In this document: positions 42,255 to 54,203 of the stretch, piece after piece
How the letters are laid out: each line of letters begins with the position of its first letter
Position numbering within the stretch: the first letter of the stretch is position 1
From: Kingdonia uniflora
Lineage: Eukaryota > Streptophyta > Magnoliopsida > Ranunculales > Circaeasteraceae
Direction of reading: 5' to 3'
NCBI GenBank assembly: GCA_014058105.1
Contig: JACGCM010001948.1
Span: forward strand, 1,426,001 to 1,490,000
Length of the DNA: 64,000 nt
Position numbers and translations under genes: made by a program
The notes under the pieces: generated by a model
What the model was told of the DNA's origin: nothing
What the model saw: the letters and a program-made list of their open reading frames with translations, nothing else
The model's database searches: none

Positions 42255-43464
42255 GTGGAACTAGTAGCTGTCTAGAATCAATATGACGCATTACGCATCC
42301 GAAATGAACAGTTGATCACGGAATTAAGTTTGTGTCAGGAGGCACTAAAAAGTGTTATTGAATTAGAAGAAAAAATGAAGGTGGAAGTTTTAAAAGAGTG
42401 AAGTACAATAATCTGTATGACTGAGATACTATGAGAGAAAGAGGCTGAACTAACCATCGAACTGAGGAAGATAGCGGGATTAGAAGAAGTAATAAGGAAA
42501 AAGGTGTTAAAGTTGTAGGTACCTCTGAACATGCTAGTCAACAGGGGCTGAATTGACATCCGCTCGAACTCAGGATACAGAACTGTTTGCAGTGTTAGGG
42601 GAAGAAGGAAATAATGTAAAAGACTTGCAATTTCAAGTAAATATGCTTGAGGCGGAGATAGCTGATATGCGAGCTCGTGCTCGTAATTATGAAGTATTAT
42701 GGTTGGTTGTTGATGTGATAATAAAAAAGATGGAAGAGGTTCACAATCAACATAAAGAAATCATTAATAAGGCTTGGAGCAAAGTATATATGATAGAACA
42801 TGTCGTTCAATCGCGAGAGCTAGATAACTTAGAGTATAAAGTGGAGAATACAGCATTGTGTGACGCAAATACCAAATTGGAGGCAGATCTGCTTAAGACT
42901 GTCATAAGTGTTGACGATAGTACTGTAAATATAAAGTACCGTGAGGTTGAAGTGGAGGGGGAAATGTCAATGGTTTTCCATATGGATGAATTCATGACAG
43001 TGTTGGAATCTCGGAATGCTGATGTGTGGAAAGTAAAAGAACAAGTGGACAAGCGTTGTGCACATTTAAAAGCTATACTGTAGGAAGCTCAAAGTAAACT
43101 TAACGAGATGATTCTGCTTAAACAGGTAAAAATTAAGGCAGGTGATGTGTATGAGAGAGATATGACAGCAGTTATTATTTTCTATATAGCAGAGTTTAAT
43201 AGATTGGAAGCAGAAAGCAGAACTGTTTATGACAAGTTGGTTGCACAAGGTTCACAGTGTGAAATGAGGTTGGTTCGATCTGAGTATCTGGATCCCATGG
43301 TGTTAAGAATTGGAGCTCTTAAAGAGAGTATAATTAAGGAAGGAAAACAAATTGTTGTGGGTAGGATGCCAGAATTTATGTATCATGGCCTGTATAAAGG
43401 TTGTTCGAGTAATGCTGATATTCCTCCAGGTAATAGTTCAAGTGAAAGTTCTGGTGAGGAATGA
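42255..43464 (+). pseudogene. Element C aORF last exon, coiled-coil C-terminus
   Basis: VELVAV after the acceptor, several stops and frame changes to 42550, then open from 42553 for 176 codons (LQFQVNMLEAEIADMRARAR, MSMVFHMDEFMTVLESRNAD), one stop at 43081, and open again to 43464, ending in the serine/glutamate tail GNSSSESSGEE. E matches closely (VEIDGSM-like region reads GSMSLIYHMDEFMTVLES there, and the tail is S/E-rich). The element A last exon is a more distant relative. Long coiled coil with acidic tail. Confidence 0.7.
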
Positions 43465-43675
43465 GGCGTAACGATTGTAATAAGGTTTTATATATACTAA
43501 ATGAATATAGTAGATAGAGTGTATGAAGATAGGACTGTTGACAAAAGAATGATATGTACTAACCTTATGATTGACCAACGATAATATATGAGTTGGTTAT
43601 CTATTTTATAGAATGACTTTAAAGAATTTAGTATAGTAAATGGTTGTTGAGGCAACAAACGTAGAAGAACATAGA

Positions 43676-43976
43676 AGATCGGTTTGGCTGAGGCCATAGA
43701 CGACCTGTAATGTGATATATGATCAGTTTGGCCGAGGAAACAAACGATCTATAATATAATAGATGATCATTGTGACCAAAGCAACAAAATGATCTGTAGT
43801 GTAATAGATGATCAGCTTGGCCAAAGCAACAAACGATCTGTAATATAATAGATGATCAGTTTGGCCAAAACAATAAACGATCTGAAATGTAATAGATGAA
43901 CAGTTTGGCCAAAACAACAAACGATCTGTAATATAATAAATGATCAGTTTGGCCAAAGCAACAAACGATCTATAAT
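43676..43976 (-). repeat. 44-bp tandem array of element C
   Basis: About 6.5 units of 44 bp, e.g. TTGGCCAAAGCAACAAACGA starts a unit. Lies 3' of both pol (minus) and aORF (plus), at the point where they converge. The same 44-bp unit in the same direction relative to pol is found in E (61937-62225). Confidence 0.92.
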
Positions 43977-44479
43977 TTGTATATAGAAGTACTTGTTGGA
44001 TATATTAGAAAAGTACTATAATACAGGGAAATCAAACATAAGTATTTCATTGGTATAAGATTGATGTACAATGAATGTTTTAGATAGAATACTATATGAA
44101 ATAGTAAAAAGTACTCAGATGTATGGGGATCAAACATAAGTCTTTCATTGATGTAAGATCATCATAATAGATAAATTGATTTTAGAAAAATATATTGTGA
44201 TAGATTATTATCTTCGATACAACTTCAATCTCTTTGTGTTCCAAGGATTAGGTACTCGCTCTCCATATTCAGTTGCGAGATCGTAAGAACCAAGGCCATT
44301 TTTTCCAATAATGACAGAAGGGGATTCCTAATTTTTGACCAATTTCCCAGCATTGACTTATTTTCTATTTTTGGGAACTTCATGGAGGGCGAGATCTTTG
44401 ATTTTCAACTCTCTATGATGAACTCGTTTGTTATAAGATCGGGTTAAAGCTTGGTGGTATCTTCCTAAATTTATGATTG
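43977..44479. other. Element C sequence between the array and integrase
   Basis: 3' flank of pol. About 44220-44479 still gives patches of the integrase C-terminal end on the minus strand, in broken frames; 43977-44200 has no gene. Confidence 0.5.
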
Positions 44480-45420
44480 TTCTATCTCAAGTCTCCTCGA
44501 TCCAATTCATGTTACATGCCAACTGGAATTTATTTTCATCATCTGTCATGGTATGGTTGCGTAATGGGTGATAATATTGAGTAGGGATGATTGTTTCTGT
44601 ACCGTTTGCCAGGAGGAACAGCGTGTATATGGTTAATACCCGAGGTATTGTGTGATATGCCCATAATACATGTGGTAATTCCTGGACCCAATTACCCTTC
44701 TTCTTTGATAGGCACTTCTTGATTCCATCCACGATAGTACGATTGGTGATTTTAGCCTGACCATTTCCTTGTGGGTAATATGGATTAGAGGGAGAGTATA
44801 TGATGTTGTGCTGATTGAGAAACTCAACGGCTCTGGAGCCAATAAATTGAGATCCATTGTCGATTCTAATGAGATGGGGGTGGCCAAATAGAATGATGAT
44901 GTTTTCCCATATAAACTTGATGACTTCGTCTTCTCGTGTGCGACATAGAGGGACTGTTTCCACCTATTTGGCGAAGTAATCCGTTGCTACGAGGAGGTAC
45001 TTCATTTTTCCTGGTGCAGTGGGGAATTCTCCTACGAGGTAGAAGGCCCATCTTTTGAATGGCCAAACAACATTGCTATAATGGAGTTCTAAGGCTGGGG
45101 CTCGAATTTGGGGGTCGTGTCGTTGGCATGCATCGCACTTGCTTGCAAGTTCAATGGCTTGAGCTTTCATTTTAGGCCAGAAGACTCCTTGAGTAAGAGC
45201 TCAATTGGCAAGAGATCGTCCTGCTGTATGGGAACCACAAGTGCCTTCGTGAAGTTCATGCAATAATTTTTGAGCCTCTATGTTTGATAAATATTCAAGG
45301 TATGGTCCTGTGACCGAAATTTCGTAAAGGAGACCGTTATCCATGACGCATCGTTTATCATTATCAAGTACGCGTCGTCGTTCAGTAGGATCTTTAGGAA
45401 GTTCACGGTCAAACATGTTA
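44480..45420 (-). pseudogene. Element C integrase
   Basis: Minus strand: LHEGTCGSHTAGRSLAN and CDACQRH (complete HHCC zinc site), YLLVATDYFAK followed by a stop where W is expected, VETVPLCRTREDEVIKFIWE, RIDNGSQFIGSRAVEF (second D), YYPQGNGQAKITNRTIVDG (catalytic E is K here), then WVQELPHVLWAYHTI. Open for 158 codons at 44963-44487. The E to K change plus stops make it inactive. E-element copy carries a stop at nearly the same codon. Confidence 0.88.
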
Positions 45421-45446
45421 TGAGGTCCGATATATGTGAGGAAAGG

Positions 45447-45960
45447 TCATTTCCAATCATCTTCATCCTTTTCAACCCCCCCAATATTAATAGAATTTGA
45501 GCTTATGATGTTAATGCAGGAGGTGGATAGTATTTCGATTTTGAGATATTGAGCTTCGGTGTTGAGAACTCCTGCCAGAAAGGCCAGGGAATCAGAATGT
45601 CTATTTTCTCCGCGCGGTAAATGTTCAATAGTAATCCTCTTGAATATGCGCATTCTATCAGCTACTGCTGCTGCATAATCAATCATCTTGCCGTTCTTCT
45701 AAAACTTTTCATTATAATGGTTCACAAAGAGCAAAGAGTCTGTATACACAGATAACTTGGGAACTCCAATCTCGAGAGCCATATCTAGACCATGAATCAT
45801 TGCTTCATATTCAGCCTCGTTGTTGGTAGCTTTGAAATTTAGTCTAATTGCTTTTTTGATCATATCATTGGAAGGTGTGATAACTACGATACCGATGCCT
45901 GATCCTGCAGGTCTGGATGATCCATCAGTTAAAAGATGTCATCCCTTTTGAGTTATCCAG
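45447..45960 (-). pseudogene. Element C second RNase H
   Basis: Minus strand: TDGSSRPAGSGIGIVVI, NNEAEYEAMIHGLDMALE, VYTDSLLFVNHYNEK, a stop, then MIDYAAAVADRMRI and EHLPRGENRHSDSLAFLAG. All acidic positions of this domain (DGS, E, D of YTDS, D of HSDSL) can be seen, so this is the best kept RNase H 2 in the window. Confidence 0.8.
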
Positions 45961-46059
45961 TATAACTTTTCTTCGAACTATTCTTCATTAGTATCCATAC
46001 TGTCTTCTTCCCTGTCAGGATCTTCTACAGGGAAGTCGACAATAAAATCTGCTACTGTT

Positions 46060-46560
46060 TGACCCTTTTTAGAATGTCATGGTTCAAAACATATGTTATG
46101 TTCGCCAAGAGTGATCGACCATTATTGTACTCGTCTGGATTTTTCTCGTTTGGATAAGATCTCTCACAAAGGGTAATTTGTCATTACTCAAATTTAGTGG
46201 GCTTGAAAGTACTGTTTCAATTTATGCGATGTGTATACGAGAGCTAAGAGTAGTTTCTCGATCTTTGTATACCAGGTTTCAGCTAGAGTGAGAGTTTTGT
46301 TGATGAAGTAGACAGGTTTCTCTGCCTTCTCATCAATTGAATTATAACAAAACTTAATGATTCGTCGGTAACTACAAGATATATGGTGAGTTCTTCACCT
46401 TCGTTAGGTGTACTCATCATTGGTGGGGTACCCAAATAACGTTTGAGCTCCTGAAATGCTGCTTCACACTCTATTGTCCACTCGATCTTAGGATCCTTCT
46501 TAAACTTCTTTTTTGTTGTTTATTCATACAATAGGTTGAATAACCATCGATATCAGTCTA
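46060..46560 (-). pseudogene. Element C first RNase H
   Basis: Broken over several frames: patches corresponding to KPVYFINKTLTLAETWYTK, FQAHSLRV-like and GEHNICFEPWHS can be followed by comparison with E (60580-60960), and then VADFIVDFPVEDP near 46045. No single frame exceeds 40 codons. Confidence 0.6.
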
Positions 46561-46569
46561 AAGACTTTG

Positions 46570-47290
46570 AGGCAAAACGATTTATTATGCAATCTTGCCT
46601 GCTAACTTCTGTATGTCTTTCTCTATTTTTGGAGAAGAAATAGACAATAATGCGAGAATACGATCCAAATCAGCATCTATACCTCGCTTACTGATCAAAT
46701 GTCCCAAGAATTTGCCTGACTGGAACCCGAACTGGCATTTTTCAGGGTTGAGTCTCATCCTGTAGAAATAGAGAATGTTGAAAGTAATGTGCAAATCTGT
46801 AATATGGTTCCTCTTCTTAAGGCTTTTACACAACATATCATCAATGTCGACTTTCATCATTTTTTCAAGGTGATCTTTGAGCATCTGTGTCATTAATCGC
46901 TGATAATTGGCTCCAACATTCTTGAGACAGAATGGCATGACCTTATAATAGTATAGGCCATGTTCTGTAATGAAAGTTATTTTTTCTTGATAATTAGGTA
47001 GCAGAGGTATTTTATTGTACCCTGAAGCGACATCCAGCATGAACAGGAGTTTGTGTCTTGCAATAGAATCGAGTAGATGGTTTATGATAGGAAGTAGAAA
47101 AATATCATTTGGAGTATGCTTGTTGAGGTCCGTGAAATCTACGTATACTTTGATCTGGCCGTTCTTCTTTGGTACTGCAGCAATGTTTAAGATCCATTAT
47201 GGATAATTGGTTTTTTGGATAAAACCAACTTCAATGAGCTTATCAATTTCTCTGTTGACTTCTTCGTAAAGTCTTGGTGCTAGAGTCCTA
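46570..47290 (-). pseudogene. Element C reverse transcriptase
   Basis: Starts near 47290 (EVNREIDKLIEVGFIQK) with a stop, VPKKNGQIKVYVDFTDLNKH, then open 47040-46585: MLDVASGYNKIPLLPNYQEK, FITEHGLYYYKVMPF, VDIDDMLCK (both catalytic D kept, Y replaced by D), RMRLNPEKCQFGFQSGKFLG. 151 codons open. Same order as D and E. Upstream stops prevent a full protein. Confidence 0.88.
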
Positions 47291-47679
47291 TGCTTTTATT
47301 TAACAACTTCAGCTTTATCTTTTAAATTGAGCTTGTGGCAGGCCAGATTGGCATCGATGCTTGGCATTTCGTGAAAAGTTGAAGCGAAGACATCATTGTT
47401 GTCCTTAAGGAACTGGATATGAGTATATCATTATGTTGTGGGCAGAAGGGTGCCAATATATGTTCCTCGCTTATCCCCACTAATTTTGATGTATTCTATA
47501 ATTTTTGTACTTGGCAGCTGACTTTCATTAGAGTTCACTGCAAAGTTTTTTTGTAATGTTCCATGTTATTTTCTGTAAAATCTACACGAACTGTGGTTGT
47601 GAGGGCTCTGATTCAATGGCAACAGAGTTTTCACATGCTCGAGCTAGCTTCTGGCTTCCTTTTATTTTGTAAATACCCC

Positions 47680-48130
47680 CTTCTATTCAAATCGCAGTGC
47701 CAAATAATAGGCTGATGGAATAGCTCGCATGTTATGTAACCAGCAACATCCCATAATACCCAAATAATGGGATTTTGCATTGATTACATAAAAGACAATG
47801 TCAACTATTGTTGATCCTGCTGTAATAAGAAGTATTATCTTTCTTACACGTTCTTCTCTAGCACTATTGAACCCACAGATGTCAATATCGCTGGGCTGCA
47901 CCTTATCGGCCAGTCCCATCTAATCAATCGTACTTTGAAAAAGTAGTTCGATAGTACTACGAGTATCTATCATCATTAAATGAAGGACCACATTTCTCAT
48001 TTTTAACATGATCACCAAAATATCATGGGGAGGATAGTTCACATGACGAACATCACAGCCGTCGAAAGAAATTCCTGTTTGTTGAGAGCTTGATACGGGA
48101 AGTAAACGAACTTCTTTATCTTTCATGGAC
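47680..48130 (-). pseudogene. Element C protease
   Basis: Minus strand 48126-47683: SFDGCDVRHVNYPPHD, then LMMIDTRSTIELLFQSTID, stop, and MGLADKVQPSDIDICGFNSA. Active-site DTRS has Arg where Gly is normal, as also seen in D. Then ILLITAGSTIVDIVFYVIN and GCCWLHNMRAIPS. Confidence 0.8.
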
Positions 48131-48339
48131 AGGTCATGATATTGGTCAATACATCATCTTTTACTTCTATTCAATTGGTTGACGATCTGAGTCTCAACAA
48201 AGTGGCTGAGGAATATATGGTATAAATGCTTCTCCCCTGCCAGTTCTTTGATTTGTACAACTTCTGTAAGAAGTTTGTAATTCCCATTCTTGTAACTCTC
48301 AATGTTCACAATAAATTCATGCATTCATCCATCTACAAA

Positions 48340-49813
48340 GATATACTCCAACAGTCATTGTAAGGAAAAATAGTATTCTGTCTCATGATGTCTGACCTTG
48401 TGGTAAATGCAATAGGGTTTGAACTCAATGGGTTGGAGATACTGTGTATTGGGAAAAAACTTATCCTTCTGAAGTATAGGATAAATACTAGCTATGGTTA
48501 TATTCATCTTGGGAAGACAGGGTTTTGGCAAGTTACTGCCCTGCCCAGGTTGTTCGTCATTAGATTTTGTCTGTTTCCTATTTCCTCCCTGATTAGCAGT
48601 ATGGTTAAAATCATGGCTTGTTGATTGATCTCGAGCAGTCAATATTGACTTATGAGTTTTCTGCCAGTCAGACACCATTCTTTCAAGGTCGATATATCTG
48701 TTGACTTTTATAATCATGTCCTCCAAAGTTGTCGGCCTATTTAGGATGAGATACTCCTTCGCCCTTCTGTCGACGAGTAAAGCATTGGTGAAAGCTAAAA
48801 TAGTAATCTTTTGGTCGAGCCGATCTATTTTTCGAGTTATCTCCAAAAAAATCTTAGTAAATATCTCGAGCTTCTCTCCTGGAATTTACTTAAGGTTGAA
48901 AAAATAGTATAAATTCATCTCTTTGTCTTTGTTGTACGAATAATTCTTAACGATGAGTTCTCGTAATTGTTCGAAAGTTGTGATGGATCATTTGGGTAAT
49001 GTATGAAACCATTGCAGGGGTTTTTCTGATAAGCTGGTAGGAAAGGGCTGGCATAGAATATGGTTGGACATGAAATATAGGCCTAAAGCGTCCTGAAACT
49101 CTTTAACGTGTTCCATTGGATAAGTTCTTTTGTACTTTCAGATCTTCAGAGTATGGAATCCGGTGGGGACCTCGCCATCCAACAACTCATGTGCGATCGG
49201 GCTTTTTAGTAAACTGTTGTAGATTCCTTTAGTTTGAGTCTGAGCTTCGAGCAGTTTTTGATTCGTTTTTCAACATGTTCCTGAGTCACATATTTTCAAG
49301 CTGTAGTGGTTGGGCATGTGACACATCCTTCTCCAAGATTGTGGTCACCACTCTCTTCACTTAGACGTTCTTTTGCTAGAACTTGTACTCTTCAAGGTGA
49401 ATTTTTAGTCTGTCTGACTCCTACAAGGTCACCATCTACTTCTTGGTGGACATCCTAGATCGGGATGGGCTCCATTTCCTGTTGGTGATGGTTAGATCAA
49501 AGTGTACCTCCTAAGTGATTACCTTTTGGGGGAGGTCTTATTCTGTCATGAACGGAGATTCGCAAGCCTTCAGGTTTTACGGCTTTGTTCTTCTGGGTGG
49601 CATTCTGCTGACCCCGAAGAACCTTCAACGTGTCTTGTACATTTACTAGTTATTGTTCAAGAGCGGCAAGTCTTTCTGTTTTAAAATTTAAAGTGGCCTG
49701 CAAATCTGCTAGTGTGGCATTTTCTTCTGCTGAACTGATGACATTACCTGACCTGGAGATGTCATTCTGAGGGAAGATAATCAGTAGTTTCTGACACAAT
49801 GGGTTTGAGAATT
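48340..49813 (-). pseudogene. Element C gag
   Basis: Minus strand. N-terminal part 49835-49650 (SSAEENATLADLQATLNFKT) helical, then broken linker with KNKAVKPEGLRISVHDRIRP. Core up to about 48900 degraded. Open 48846-48355: RKIDRLDQKITILAFTNALL, AKEYLILNRPTTLEDMIIKV, then the zinc-like YCIYHKVRHHETEYYF, where the last C is Y or F. E matches throughout. Shell and RNA-binding protein of the element. Confidence 0.8.
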
Positions 49814-49836
49814 CGATTCCCACAGATGATGTCAAA
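49814..49836 (-). other. Element C primer-binding site (decayed)
   Basis: Minus strand TTTGACATCATCTGTGGGAA directly after the 5' LTR; compare TTTGGCGCCGTCTATAGGAA in A. Confidence 0.75.
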
Positions 49837-50543
49837 TATAATAGTTTAATTCCAGGATTCGGACTTAGCCTTTATACCATATGTAATCAGAATGCAAATA
49901 ATAACTGATATAAAAGTTTAACGTAGAAAACTTTTGAATAGGTTAAAAACTATGACCTCTCTTGAGGATTTTAGAAAAAGAGAGATGATATTGAGAATGC
50001 TAGCTATTACAAGATATTTTGTAGATACTTTCTTGATCGGGTAAAAGTTTTCCCTTATCTCGAATTCTCTGGTCCTATTTATAGGTCTTATAATATGACG
50101 GTTTGATGACCATTAAGATTCTTGATGATGGACGTTACAAAATATATGTTAGATACTCTTTGATTAGATTGTGTAACAAACTGGTCTTGCTTGTCTTGTA
50201 ACGGCTATATTGATGATATTGTGCCTGTTGACTCAAACTGTTGATCTAGAGGTCGAATATTGAATGTCGGATACATCTTTAGTAGTGTTTCGTGTATGTT
50301 GAAGAGTTCGAGGATGAAGCATGAGTCCGAGATTACGAAATAAGCTATTACAAGATGGCTCTCAACCAAAAGTACGAGGAGTATCATGGACGAGTGGTGT
50401 TGGTTGAGAAACTCATGCTGTATTTGCTTCTTGATGTTGTTGTCTTATTTCTGACTATGTCATATGCTATGTTAGTGAGGTCAAAAGTTTATATGTTGGT
50501 CAAAGATGATGCATGAGTCCGAGATGCGGAATAAGCCACCACA
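49837..50543 (-). repeat. Element C 5' LTR
   Basis: 707 bp. Minus strand TGTGGTGGCTTATTCC...CTATTATA. TATA box CTATAAATAGG at about 50084-50074. Same internal copy of its own start (50352) as in the 3' LTR. Followed on the plus strand by GAGAG. Confidence 0.92.
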
Positions 50544-50690
50544 GAGAGTGAGAAACATTTTTTGAGATCTATTTATAAAATACAAAATTTGTTCATTCCC
50601 CCTATTGATTATTGTGTGCATATCTGCACTTGGCCCCTATCGGTAGGTGCCTAATTACTTGTCATTTAAGCTCAGGCATGTGAATTATCA
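50544..50690. repeat. Direct repeat copy 1, right part, with right TSD of C
   Basis: Begins GAGAG (target duplication), then continues copy 1 of the ~1-kb repeat: AAATTTGTTCAT, GATTATTGTGTGCATAT and GCCTAATTACT also occur at 51750-51820. Confidence 0.75.
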
Positions 50691-50927
50691 TTCAAAATGG
50701 TAGGTGGAATGGTCCACACTCGTTTGTTGAAGATGATTTAAAAGTTGGGTGTGAAGATTTACACTTTGTTGGAAATACTATAATAAATAAATCGGTGAAT
50801 AATTTTTTTTAACCATTAAAAAATTAATTTCAAGAAAATGCAAGCATAGGTCATTTTGGAGTGCTTAATATTAGATGCGCGTACGACAATACAATGTTGT
50901 ATCCACACAATTGGTAGGCAAACATTA
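50691..50927. other. Spacer between the two repeat copies
   Basis: No gene and no repeat partner seen. Confidence 0.4.
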
Positions 50928-51845
50928 GAATAAAAATTGTTTCCATGGAGACATAATTAGTGTGGCAAAGCATTACCAGGATAAATGATTTTCAAGGGTT
51001 GACATATGGCTACAAAAACTCCAAAGACTTGGCGTTTCCCCATAACTTTCTATACCGAGTATTTTGGAAAAAATAAAAAAAATAAAAACACTATCAAACG
51101 TACATAAGTAGTCTATATACTCTTGGAGAATGATTGAGAAGAAGCTAAGGACCAAAGCTAACTTGTCTCTCCAAATTTAAACAAAATCTTGACAAAAGCC
51201 AGTCATTGTACTGTATTGCACTAAATCGACACTAGAATACTTGGCAAGAAGCAGGTGTAGCAATAAAGACAACAAAGATAAGACGAGTCCTCCTAGAGTA
51301 TCTCATTTTATCTTTGATTTGAATATCATCTTATTACTGCAATTTTTAAGATAACTTTAAGCCCATTTTATCAGAAAGATTACCTAAAAGAGAAATGACC
51401 GCTTTAAAATAGAAGTATCAGTATAAATTTTTGGAGTGACGCAGACAAAGAGTACGGATACAAGATCAACTGCCACAATAAAGAAGCAACACCAATTTGT
51501 GTTTTACTCGTATTGGCAATCAATAAGTCATCATCGCTGGTAGGAAAGTATTCAATCAAAATTTAAAGAGTTGAATCTTACTTACTTTTAGTTGTAGAGA
51601 GAGAAACAAATTGATTCCAAACCAAGCTAGTGGGACTCAGAGCTTTTGAATGTGGTTTAGGGATTCGCAGATTTTGTATCGTAGAGGAACTAACTGATTT
51701 GGAGTCGAGAAAGAGAAATATTTTTCGAAATCCATTTATAAAACGCAAAATTTGTTCATGTCCCCATTTGATTATTGTGTGCATATTCGCACTTGCCCCT
51801 TACCGGTATGCCTAATTACTCGCCATTTAGGCTCATGTGTATAAA
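50928..51845. repeat. Direct repeat copy 2
   Basis: Uninterrupted copy, matching 34147-34995 plus 50549-50690. On the minus strand it has TTTTATAAATGG and a 68-codon frame at 51784-51578 that is partly kept in copy 1, so it might be a duplicated promoter and first exon; this is not proven. Confidence 0.7.
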
Positions 51846-51969
51846 TTCTCATTCTCATAGGAGTTAGAGAGACAAAATGAGAGAGAGACGAAAGATAAAC
51901 CCTAAAATTGTGATTGTTGCAAAATCGTGATTAATCACTGATTTCTTCCCCAAATCTTGCGAAATCTCC

Positions 51970-53280
51970 ATGGATCTTTGGGAGACTGAAAGTTCCTTCC
52001 CTAGGCACAAAGTCGAGACCAAAATGGAGTTCCAACATATGCAAAGATGGCAAAGGAACAAGAGGGTTGCAGCTGTTCATTTGAACAATTCCCCACCCCA
52101 GGTAGAAGAGGGGATTTTCCATCCACCAAAGTGTCAATCGAAGCTCACAAAAGGGGTTTAAATCGGAATAGATATAACCTTGTATGCAGATTGGATCTAC
52201 AGAAAATCCCAATTCATGAAGCAAGGTCTAAAGCGATTGATCTTTGGAAACCAAAAGGAATCTGCAGATTAATTCCAGTAGGCAAAGGTTACATTACTAT
52301 CTTTTCGGAAAATGAGGAAGATCGAAACAAGATTTGGTCAGGAGGTCCTTGGGTCATCGGAAATCAGTTATTAAGATTGTTGCCTTGGAGTCCTTTCTTC
52401 GATCCAGAGAAGCAAAAGAATACACATGCTCTGGTAGGGTCAAATTTCTGGGTTTAGGAGTTGAATTATGGGAAGTGGATACTTTGATGGCGCTCGGGTG
52501 CACTTTGGGTACCCCAATTCAGATACTTTGCTAAAGTACTCGTCAATATTGACCTTGCGGAGCCAATTCCAATTAAAATTTTGGTGGAAGTAGAAGGTGG
52601 TGATTTTTGGTAAAGAATAGAGCTGGGAGCAACTCCGAAATTCTGCAGCCACTACAAAATTAATGGGCACACGTTTGCGGAATGCAGAGTTATCAAGGAA
52701 CATGTCCAAAGAGTGGAGGATCCAAAAAATAATCAACAAGAGATCCCAACACCACCGGAAGCGATTACAAAGAATCAGAAGAAACATATGAGGAAAAAAA
52801 AAGCAACGAGAGAGTTAAACAAAGGAAAAGGCCTACTAGAAGAAACTGTGGATGAAAGGGAGGAGGTGTTCGACAAAATGCCATACCCACTTCCTAATGC
52901 TGAGCAAGATGCTATGACTCATGGAGATCGTCCAAATGATAGTAGGGAAGCTTCTCCGGTTTAGCAGGACGCCCTCATTTGCAATGAGCAAGCGACAACA
53001 AGTGCAGGAAGGGCTGAAGGTGAACACTTATGTACACCTCCTAACTCTGAAAGCTCACACCAATTACTTAAAGAAACTGCTATTATCAAGCTTCAGTCAG
53101 CTCTGAAATGGGCAGACATGGTTGAAGATTTTGAAAGGGATATGGCCCTGATTGTACACGATGGAATCTGGCATAATTCGGGAAAGGATATCCATGTCAA
53201 GAAAAATACAAAGCAAAAGAATGTGGGATCAGGTGAAGGGAAAAGCTGCCCAAACACCAGGTCTAATAGAAAAAAAAAGT
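51970..53280 (+). pseudogene. LINE-2 ORF1
   Basis: ATG 51970 (MDLWETESSFPRHKVE). Frameshift near 52140, then LVCRLDLQKIPIHEARSKAI, DLWKPKGICRLIPVGKGYIT and GGPWVIGNQLLRLLPW, the domain (DUF4283-like) of plant LINE ORF1. A further frameshift leads to the knuckle FCSHYKINGHTFAEC at about 52640-52685; the usual CxxC is CSHY, so the second cysteine is lost. A basic, glutamate-rich tail runs to a stop at 53282. Binds the LINE RNA. Confidence 0.75.
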
Positions 53281-53294
53281 AGGTTTTCAGTGAG

Positions 53295-54050
53295 GGTGAT
53301 CTTCTAGAATATCAGAGGCGTGGGCAACAAATGCTCCAGACTTTCACTTCGTCGTCTGATGAATAAATATTATCCATTTTTTATCTTCATTGCTGAACCG
53401 CTAATTAAACCTTTTGTGTCTAACATCCCCAAACCGGGTCTCTCCGACTGCAATCTTTCTTTTATTTCTAATGATTGTGATTCTAGGCTAGGAAACTTGT
53501 GGTGCCTCTGGAAAGCTAGTTTCCAAAAGCCAGACCTTGTGGCTGCCTCTTTAAAGCATTACTATTTTCTATGAAGGAGTGCTAATCACCAAAATACACG
53601 GTATGGTCTCTATTTCCGCAAGAAGGGCTTTGTGGACTGTGGAAGGATATGGAAAATCTTGCAAATCTTAATTCTCCTTGGCTGGCTTAGCTCTAGGGAA
53701 CTTCAATTGTATTTGAACTGGGATGAGAGAAGTGGTGGAATGCGGCCTCTTCCTAGTTCAATTACAGAATTCAATGACTGCATCGACTCTTGCAGACTCT
53801 TTGAAAGCCCTTCCACGGGGACAAAATTCTCTTGGTGCAATGGGCAAAAGGGGAATGCTCGTATTCTAAGAAGACTCGACAGAGCCTTATGCAATAGTGC
53901 CTGGATATCAAAGTACGAGGGATGGTCCTGCAAGTATTTGGCTAGAGATAATTTTGATCATTCGGCATTGCTTGGAAGTACTCAAGGAATCCCAAAACCA
54001 AGTAACATTCCATTTAGATTCCTTACAGTTTGGGCTTCATACACTTAGTG
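53295..54050 (+). pseudogene. LINE-2 ORF2 endonuclease
   Basis: Begins NIRGVGNKCSRLSLRRL near 53310 with a stop just before, then FIAEPLIKP where the metal-binding E is kept, WNxxGDFN-type block replaced by degraded sequence, FSWCNGQKGNARILRRLDRA, LCNSAWI and DNFDHSALLG (catalytic SDH reads FDH). Two main open pieces, 53320-53574 and 53632-54048. Confidence 0.75.
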
Positions 54051-54203
54051 GCTTTTTCCTGGGGCGAAAGTCTTGATGGAGACCCCTTATTTGTTATTAT
54101 GAAGAAGCTTCAGAGGCTTAAAGTGGCAATCAAGGTTTGGAGGAAAGATAACATAGGGGATTTGAAGACTTAGATTGAAAAAAGTGCAATTGATTTAGAG
54201 GAA

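Larger units (their letters stand above)
34996..50543 (-). mobile_element. Element C: full-length Tat-type gypsy element with antisense genes
   Basis: 15,548 bp on the minus strand, with LTRs 49837-50543 (5') and 34996-35700 (3') and target duplication GAGAG. Minus-strand order: primer-binding site, gag, protease, reverse transcriptase, two RNase H, integrase. Then a 44-bp tandem array, then on the plus strand the antisense genes M1, M2 and aORF, then the purine tract and LTR. The most complete copy in the window and the reference for the others. E is a close relative. Pol is broken and its integrase has lost the catalytic glutamate. Confidence 0.92.

Noticed and set aside
43723..43956. Open minus-strand frame of 77 codons
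   Set aside because: It is a by-product of the 44-bp array being read through; the peptide only repeats the array.
51970..52161. A host gene start at the LINE-2 5' end
   Set aside because: It continues after a frameshift into the typical LINE ORF1 domain and zinc knuckle.
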